From Aralia elata (Eukaryota > Streptophyta > Magnoliopsida > Apiales > Araliaceae), in the NCBI GenBank assembly GCA_034770075.1, contig CM068383.1:42551222-42615221 (forward strand): a stretch of 64,000 bases of DNA. Reading direction: 5' to 3'. The notes under the pieces were generated by a model. It was not told the origin of the DNA. It was given only the letters and a program-made list of their open reading frames with translations, and did not search any database. Positions 56,726 through 64,000 of the stretch are shown piece after piece. Position 1 is the stretch's first letter. Each line of letters starts with the position of its first letter. The position numbers were made by a program, and so were the translations under genes.

Positions 56726-58380
56726 TTGATAGTGTTTGGGGTACCTGTGTTAATAAATTCTCTAGTTAGGAAATCTGGAATTGAATTATCACTTCCTTTA
56801 ATATATTCAATATCAAAATCAAAAATGCTTAATAAAGATTGCCATCTTGCAAAAACATGCTTAGCAGCTATATTTTCAACATCTTTTTCTAAAATATATT
56901 TTGCTGATTTGCAATCAATTCTGACTAAAAATTTTTGATTTAATATATCACTTTGAAATTTATTAATACATAATACAAGTGATAAAATTTCCTTTTTAAT
57001 TGTGCTGTACTTTGCTTGTGTAGGATCCCATTTGCCGGAATGGAATCGCACAATTTGTTCAGCAGAAGTAGGAGTTAACTTCTGTTTAAGAATGCCTCCG
57101 TAGCCAACATCAGAAGCATCAGTTTCAATAATTTTGAACGCTGAATCATTAGCAATGCCAAGACAAGGCAAATTCTTGACATATTTTTTGACTTGTTGGA
57201 CGACAGAAGTATGAATGTCAGTCCAAGGGGGAGGATTGTCTTGTAAACGCTGAAATAAAGGTTTACAGATTAATCTAAGATCTTTATAGAACTCTCCAAT
57301 ATAATTAAGAGATCCTAAAAATCTTTGGAGCTGGGTTTTATCAGTGATTTTATCATGAAATTTATCAGCGAATTGAATAACTCGATCAATAGGCTTGATT
57401 AGACCTTGATAAATTGTGTGACCAAGGAATCTGACTTTAGTCTGAAAAAGACTACACTTGGTTGGTGAAAGAACCAAACCATTCGATTTAACAGTTTTAA
57501 AGAACGAATTTAAATGCTTAATATGTTCTTCAATGGATTTACTGAAGATGAGAATATCATCAATGTAAACAATTGCAAAATGACTGAAAGGGTTTAGAAT
57601 ATCATTGAGGATATTCTGGAATTCACTAGGGGCATTTTTCAGACCGAATGGCATTACATTCCATTCGTAATGACCAAAGGGAGTGGTAAAGGCAGTCTTA
57701 TACCTATCTCTCTCGTCAATCTGTATCTGCCAAAATCCTGACTTAAGATCAAATTTACTAAATATGGTGGCGTTACTAAGCCTATTAAGAAGATCTTTCT
57801 TATTGGGCAAAGGATACCTAATCCATTCTAGGACCTTATTTAATGGTTTATAGTTAATGACTAATCTAGGTGCACCTCTCTCCTTTTCAGCTTCATTATT
57901 AACATAAAAAGCTGGACAAGACCAGGGAGACTTACTATGCCTAATTAGCCCTTTACTAAGTAACTCATTAATTTCCTTTTTACATAATTCCATTTGTTCA
58001 TGATTCATTTGAATAGGTCTAGCCTTAGTAGGAATTAAGTGTTCTTTGAATTCCTTAGCATAAGGTAACCTAACAATATGTTTTTTCCTATGCCAGAAGG
58101 CATTAGGGAAATCGGAACAAAGGTTGTCTTTAAGATAGTTTTTTAAATTTTCTATCTTCTCTTGTGTTTTACTATCAGTTAACTGTTTTTCAACTTGTTT
58201 ATATTTAATTTCTTCTTTAAGAAATTTTAACTGATTGGTTTTACTAGTCAAAAGATTTAAAGATTTAGAAATAGATTCATCTTGAATTATTTTTAAATCT
58301 CTTTCTTTTGGTTTAGTAATAAACTTAAACATAACTGTTTTACCTAAATGTTTACTGCTTAATCCCTCTGTACTAGTAGT
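56722..58380 (-). pseudogene. viral ORF1 RT-RNase H fragment, minus strand, uninterrupted
   Basis: Homologous to about 49830-51488 and open throughout, including RT YIDD and RNase H IETDASD. The N-terminal part of ORF1 (movement, coat, protease) is missing: at 58380 it joins an ORF2 fragment of opposite orientation. The frame extends a few codons into that junction (to 58389). Confidence 0.9.
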
Positions 58381-59283
58381 CCTCATCAAACCGATATTTG
58401 ATCGGAATGATGAATCTAAAATTATCTATCATTCACTCTATATTAAGCGGATTATATCAATGCTTGATTGGGGTAGTCATCCCTCCGATTTGGAGAAATT
58501 AAATGATAGTGATCATTATTTCTGTTTTTATGATTACATTGATGCTTGGGATATGATTTTCCTTCATCAAAATTCATCGTTTAGTCATTCGTGGTTTATT
58601 CAGTTTGACCACAAATTTAAGAGTCAAATTCCTGTTTGATTTACCAGATGGTGGTCTAGACATGGATCAACCTTTGATATCATGCCTCAAGACCTAAAAA
58701 CTCAAATTAATCATTTCACCCTTCATAGTAAATACAATAAGAAGAATGAAGGCATCTCTGTTTTACTCCAATTTGTATCCAAGTACAAAATCCCTTGGAT
58801 TCTCAAATGGCAGTATGTCCTTCATACTCCAAAAATTGAATGTATTCATCAATCACCCGCCGGAGTAAAACTTGCAGTGGCGGCGGAAGTTCCAGTCACC
58901 CTTGTTGCACGACTTTTCTTTATAAAGTGGTGGGACAAATTTGATATTCTAAGAATTGCTGGTCAGGTTCAGAAAGAATTTCCCCCTGTCTCAGCTATTC
59001 CTATTAAGTCAATCCCAGCTCAAGGTTCAACCAGTAAATCAAAGAAAATTCAATCAAGCCCTAGTCCAACTGGTTCGATTGATATTTCAACCATTCAGAA
59101 ATGCTCAACCCAAGAATTAAAACTTTTGGCTGATGCTATTAATGCCCAAGTCACCAGGCTTCACAAAGAAATTGAAGCCGAAAGCAGCTGTTCATCGTCT
59201 TCTTCACAGAAGACTGTTTCTAGTAAATCTGCAGATCCGTAAGGCAGCATCGACCTCCAAGATGCTCAGGACCCATTTGCATA
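58381..59283 (+). pseudogene. viral ORF2 fragment, plus strand
   Basis: Matches from about 51901 to the ORF2 end. Stops near 58637 and at 59240-59242 break it. Confidence 0.85.
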
Positions 59284-59895
59284 GTCACCAGACCCCATGG
59301 CCCCTCAGTAATTATCATTAATCAGGCCCCATGGCCCGCCAGTCATCAGTGCTCAAACCACTCAGTCAAATAATGCACTTGCTTTCAGAAAAGCAGCCTT
59401 CATAGTCAAAAGTTATCAACCACTCCGCCGAAAGCTGAAGACGTGTCAAAAGTTGTCGGCCAGAGTCTTTTGTTTAGTTAATAAGTCATTTTCAATGTAC
59501 TGTTTGTAATTATTCAAACGCGTCTGTAATATTTTATTCAATTGTAATAGTCCTATCCTTGTATTATAAAAGGAAGGCTAAGTCATTTGTATTCCTCAGG
59601 TTTTAGTAAACCAATACAAGTCTTCGAAAGACTCAGAGTTCCTTCTCTGACGAATCTTTAGATTTGTACCCAGTAACCCATCCAAACCTCTTCTAATGTT
59701 CTTCTAGTCAATTGAGTCAATTGTAAGTTATCTTGTTTGTAAATACTTTCTATTCAATAAAATTTATATTTCAGTAAAACTGTTTTGCCAGTACTGAATG
59801 CTGGCTGTTGATTAAAATCATTTTCATAAACTACTTATTGCTGTGCTTGTGCTGTGTTTCATATTATTCCGCCGGTTCTTCCCCCCTAATGGTAT
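59284..59895 (+). promoter_or_regulatory. viral intergenic region and promoter copy
   Basis: From the ORF2 end through TATA (59575-59581) and AATAAA to a PBS cut after TGGTAT. The next bases (from about 59896) match 45926 onward, so about 200 bases after the PBS are missing. Confidence 0.8.
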
Positions 59896-59980
59896 TTGGA
59901 TCATAGGTATGAGTCTGCTTAAGGTATGAGGGTATGTATGAACAAACATAATAAATAGTTACAAATCCAAGATTAAAAGG

Positions 59981-60378
59981 ATGAATAAGTTATTCGGGTC
60001 TAGTTCATCAGATGACTCTAGGTCGGCAATACCGCCTGTCCCAGATATAGTTAATCAGGAAGAACACAGTTATGAAAACATTAGTCAAGCACTTAGTAAT
60101 TGGAAGTTACCCAGTGTATCTCCTAGAGAGATCTATAAGTCAACCTTTATTAACAACTTCAAGACTAATTACAACATTAAAACTGTTGAAAAAGTTTATG
60201 CTATTAATAAAGAATATGAAACTTGTAGTCTTTTATCTCCAGATGTTATTAAAAAACATAGGAAAAAGGGCTATAATTTCATTCATTTAGGATTAATTCA
60301 AGTTACAGTAAAACCTTTGAATATTAAAGGTATTAATTCAAGTATTTACTTGTGTCTTCGTGATGCAAGATTTTTAAA
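59981..60378 (+). pseudogene. viral ORF1 N-terminal fragment
   Basis: First 133 codons of ORF1 (movement-protein start), same as 46000-46397. Joined to downstream ORF1 sequence at 60378. Confidence 0.85.
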
Positions 60379-60864
60379 TGTGCTTTAAAACCTCATTTGT
60401 CTTAGTAAAAAATATGACGGATAAGATAATCTTAAGATTACCTTTCATATATTTACTTTACCCTTTTACTACTAGTACAGAGGGATTAAGCAGTAAACAT
60501 TTAGGTAAAACAGTTATGTTTAAGTTTATTACTAAACCAAAAGAAAGAGATTTAAAAATAATTCAAGATGAATCTATTTCTAAATCTTTAAATCTTTTGA
60601 CTAGTAAAACCAATCAGTTAAAATTTCTTAAAGAAGAAATTAAATATAAACAAGTTGAAAAACAGTTAACTGATAGTAAAACACAAGAGAAGATAGAAAA
60701 TTTAAAAAACTATCTTAAAGACAACCTTTGTTCCGATTTCCCTAATGCCTTCTGGCATAGGAAAAAACATATTGTTAGGTTACCTTATGCTAAGGAATTC
60801 AAAGAACACTTAATTCCTACTAAGGCTAGACCTATTCAAATGAATCATGACCTACAAATGGAAT

Positions 60865-60867
<3 letters not shown>
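60379..60867 (+). pseudogene. viral ORF1 protease-RT linker fragment
   Basis: Matches about 49739-50226 and ends at the TA tract with a small local change (extra bases near 60852). This is the right-hand virus-host junction. Confidence 0.85.
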
Positions 60868-60896
<29 letters not shown>

Positions 60897-61788
60897 GTAA
60901 ACATGCACATATAGAATACTATATTCTATCCAGATTGATTATGGACTTTTATTCTAGTTTGGTTAACTAGAGCCACCAAGTGAACCAAAAGGTCAAACCT
61001 AGGGTGCAAGAACTGAATTTAAATATAATTATTACATTTAAACCTGGGCTCCATTACAAATGGGTCTTCAAGCACTCCTTTCTCCTTTATCTCTAATTTT
61101 TCAAAATAATTCTAACTAATCCTATTACATAAACTATTTACAATAAATTACAATAAATAGAAACCTTGATTAGCAGTCAAGGGAACGTATATAGAAGGAA
61201 GAAAGAATTTAAATCAAGAAAAAATATAGAAGACGAGGTACGCAGACCTCATTTGTAAAACTCATTTATTCATGTATTCTAATAGAATAAAATTCAATCA
61301 TCCATTGGTCAATAGTCCATAATCAATCCCATTTATTATCATACATATCACCATATGCATCAATAAATAACATTCATCTTATGAATAATAAAACCATTTC
61401 ATATATGCATCGATATCAATTAATGGGCAAAAGTTTCCTAAAATATAATTTTGAAACAAAATAAACTCTTTTATTTTAATCAAAAACCAAATCAAAATTA
61501 AACTCCTTTAAATTTAGCAACCTGGAATCCTATTCCAGACAAAATAAACATCTTTATTTTAAACCTATTCTAATTGAAGATAAACATTTTATCTTAATTG
61601 GAATAGAACCAAAAATTAAAATTTTCAAACTCTACAGACCGGCGCAACCGCGCTCAAATTACCCTTGGAACCGGCGTGGTCGTGTTGTTCCTCCAGAAAC
61701 GATTTCTGGGTTTGGGCGCGGCCGCGCTCCAAAATGAACTAGGAGCGGTGTGGCCGCGCTTTGACGCAGGTTTTAAAAACTTATTTGG
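60868..61788 (-). mobile_element. Copia-3 leader, third piece
   Basis: Resumes with the TA tract (60868-60891) and GTAAACATGCACATATAG, homologous to about 1125-1930 and 22860-23700. Carries GC palindromes at 61641-61654 and 61716-61727, with a weaker one near 61745-61760. Non-coding. It stops where a new LTR begins. Confidence 0.8.
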
Positions 61789-64000
61789 TGTGACGATCCG
61801 AGTTTTCAAAAAAATATTAAAATAAGAATTTAAATATATAAAATTCTTATTATGTGAATTGTACTGCATAAGTGAATACATGTTGTGCAATGTGGTAATT
61901 TATATAATAATTAAATTTATTATTATTTGTGTTGGATGAAAATAAATTGTGAAGAAGTAGTTTATAAAGAGATGGTGTAAAATTATGGTATCTATTTGCA
62001 AGCAGATTAAACTAATTTATAAATATTAAATTATTTTAAGGATATTATTGGTGGCATCAAATATATTTAATGTATAACCTCCATTTTATTGAAAGAATTA
62101 GGTAATAATATTACATTATTGGGTGTAATGTATGCATGTTTTTAATGTAGTGAATATATTATTATATTTACTACGGTTAAATAAATTGTGAGAAAATAAT
62201 TTATAGAAAGAAAAAAAATAATTAGATATATTATTATTTTGGACAAAAAATAAATTGTGGAAAATAATTTATTAATTGGAAAAGGAAGTAATTAAATTTG
62301 TGTATATTAAATAAGGTGAATTAAAATAATTGATAATATTAAATTATTTTAATATGGTGAAATCATCGCATTAAATAAATTTTTTTATTTAATGTATAGC
62401 TTTCATTTTTATTGGAAAGATTAAATAATTATACATTAAGTGAAAATGTATTACGCGATGAGTACGGAGGGATGTATATAATATATTATATGTATATATG
62501 TGTATTGGCCAAGAAAAAGAAACAAGCAAACTAGAAATTATGGGAGTACCCTCCAAGTAATTTTCGTATGGAGCAAGAATGAGTGAGGAGCAAGAATAGG
62601 ATAGTAGAGAGCAAGCAAAATTCGTGGGGAGCAAGTATGGCAATCCTATAAATTCCCAAGCCAAATACTTAGACTTCTTTTCTCTTCTTCATGCTCCATC
62701 TGAACCATTCCCTTCTCCTTTTCACATCCGAATTTACTCAGTGTAATAAATCAAGCAAGCAAGTAGAAGATTTAAGAATAATTGAAGCATTGAATCAAAG
62801 AATTTGATTGAAATCCATACAATCAAAAGGTAACCCATTCAATTTATTATGTTTTTACTAAATTGAGTAAATTCATAAAAATAATATGTAAATTGGTTGT
62901 GACATCGGTTGGAATTTAGCAAGGAGATTAGTTGTTGTTGTGCGGAGGTATAAGGAGTGATTTCTATATGAAATCTGGGTATATAAGCTATGAAAGCTAA
63001 GCCAAGTGGCCTAAATTCGAGCTCTGCTGAAACAGCGCATTTTGAGTCTGTCCCGAAGTGGCGCGACCGCGCCACTTCCATTTGCATTGCACTCACTTCA
63101 AGCCCAATTTCGACTTTGATCCAGTCTGAATCTCTCAATTCTCAAAGAATGAAAGTTCTAGATCTCGTCGAGAGCTTTGATTTGATAGGTGGCAAGCCCC
63201 GTAACTCCTCTCGGATCAAAAGTTAAGACCATTTTACCAACAGATGTCCGAGCAGAATTTGGTCGGGCGCGGCCGCGCCGATTCCAAGTGTATTTTGGGC
63301 GCGGGCGCGCTGGTCTGCGGAGTGGGAAACATGATTTCTGGCACTTGGGCGCGGCCGCGCTGCTTCCTAGGCCAAATATGGGCGCGACCGCGCTACGTCG
63401 GGTTGTTGAAAAGCTTATTTTTGACCCAAATTGAATGAAACAAGGATTGTAACTTCTAATTAGTTTATGACTTTAACTAGAACATATAAATACATGATGT
63501 GAGACATAGAATAGGGAAGATCTTGCTACTTTTTGCTAACCCTAGTTTGGGAGAAAGAGAGGAAGGCTTGAAACAATTGCAAAAGTGCAAAGGATTCAAT
63601 TAAGGAGCTGAAGGAGAGACTCAAGGATTGCGTCTACAGATTCTATTCTCTTCTCTACCTCTTATTTTGTATTCTTGAATGCTTTATCAATTGTGGATTA
63701 TGGATTTTAATTCAATTATGAACTAATTTCTTTTTAAGATTACATTGGAACTTAATGTGTAGCTTTTATTGATATGCTTCCTTGTTAATTATTATTGATT
63801 ATTATCGGGTTATCTATTATGATTTATGATTAATTGATTAATTGTCTGATCAACAATTACCGTGGTATTCTATATGAACTCGATAGATGGATTATAGATT
63901 TAGACCTAATCATAGTAGCATGTGATTGTGTTTTCTGCATAGTGATGGAATTCATAATTTGTGTTTAGGATAGAGATATACCTACACGCCGCATGTAATC
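61789..64000 (+). mobile_element. start of a Ty3-like LTR, running off the window
   Basis: Begins TGTGACGATCCGAG inside the Copia-3 leader, recalling the solo LTR start at 6718. A TATA box (TATAAATT, 62647-62654) is followed about 400 bases later by a cluster of GC palindromes (63054-63394), the same order as in the solo LTR. A second TATA-like site is at about 63485. The part after 63420 could belong to another element. No supported gene: the short ORFs here have no family features. Confidence 0.5.
63054..63394 (+). repeat. cluster of GC-rich palindromes
   Basis: Near-perfect GAAGTGGCGC-centred palindrome at 63054-63077, perfect GGCGCGGCCGCGCC at 63266-63279, GCGCGGCCGCGC at 63349-63360, and a related GGCGCGACCGCGCT near 63381-63394, all in otherwise AT-rich DNA. 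Confidence 0.85.

Larger units (their letters stand above)
45094..60867. mobile_element. endogenous pararetrovirus cluster (florendovirus-like Caulimoviridae)
   Basis: 15.8 kb of viral DNA inserted in the TA microsatellite of the Copia-3 leader, with TA repeats on both flanks and no TSD. It comprises one near-complete genome (45201-52804) plus partial copies in both orientations (52805-60867). A single ORF1 with movement, coat, protease, RT and RNase H parts, followed by a second ORF, fits the published florendovirus plan, and TA-repeat integration is reported for that group. There is no integrase. Breaks in ORF1 and rearrangement indicate that the copies here are not an intact genome. Confidence 0.85.

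Noticed and set aside
62389..63438. Several 64-99 codon ORFs in the last 2 kb
   Set aside because: They overlap on both strands, lack family motifs and coincide with LTR-like DNA and GC palindromes.
1..64000. Any host single-copy gene, or a novel enzyme or defence system
   Set aside because: Every long open frame is accounted for by retroelement or pararetrovirus proteins; the remaining frames are short and overlap LTRs or leaders.

Overview
This is plant nuclear DNA, very probably from a eudicot. It is AT-rich and made almost entirely of nested retroelements: Ty1/copia, Ty3 chromovirus (Tekay/Del-like), Ty3 Athila-like, and an integrated plant pararetrovirus (florendovirus-like Caulimoviridae). 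Primer-binding sites match plant initiator tRNA-Met and tRNA-Asp. I see no host single-copy gene, RNA gene, CRISPR array or bacterial-type feature. The species cannot be named from sequence alone.

The layout is a stack of insertions, ordered by target-site duplications (TSDs) and by broken elements that resume on the far side. The oldest layer is a decayed copia element, Copia-3 (minus strand), now in three pieces: 11529-14180, 44964-45093 and 60868-61788. Four things inserted into it. (a) A minus-strand chromovirus, T2, whose 5' LTR ends at 11528. (b) A plus-strand chromovirus, T1, at 14181-44963, TSD GTTTT. (c) A pararetrovirus cluster at 45094-60867, inside a TA microsatellite. (d) A further LTR starting at 61789 and running off the window. 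T2 carries a solo LTR (6718-10594, TSD TTAAC) and Copia-1 (427-3828). T1 carries Copia-2 in its 5' LTR (16381-24730), and its gag-pol interior is replaced by minus-strand chromovirus LTR material, T3 (27242 to about 40595). T3 in turn hosts a young, intact Athila-like element (29539-39049, TSD CGAAG, LTRs of 1416 and 1415 bp).

Only the Athila-like element has an uninterrupted gag-pol frame (1801 codons), PBS, PPT and near-identical LTRs, so it is the best candidate for recent or current activity. Copia-2 keeps almost a full gag-pol frame with two nonsense codons, but has lost its PBS and half of its 5' LTR. T1, T2, T3 and Copia-3 are decayed.

The pararetrovirus cluster contains one nearly complete genome: promoter, PBS, ORF1 (movement protein, coat protein, protease, RT, RNase H, with two nonsense codons and one frameshift) and an intact ORF2 of unknown function. 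Around it are rearranged partial copies in both orientations. Several junctions fall at the primer-binding site, which is the expected position of the virion-DNA discontinuity.

The observations I think are least described are: (1) four repeated two-stem hairpins with compensatory base changes just upstream of the Athila-like 3' LTR; (2) GC-rich palindromes, including an identical 16-bp one, shared by unrelated retroelement families and conserved as palindromes while their core sequence changes; (3) a separate acidic/coiled-coil ORF ahead of gag in two independent chromovirus copies; (4) the pararetrovirus junctions at the PBS and the unknown ORF2 with two WW motifs.
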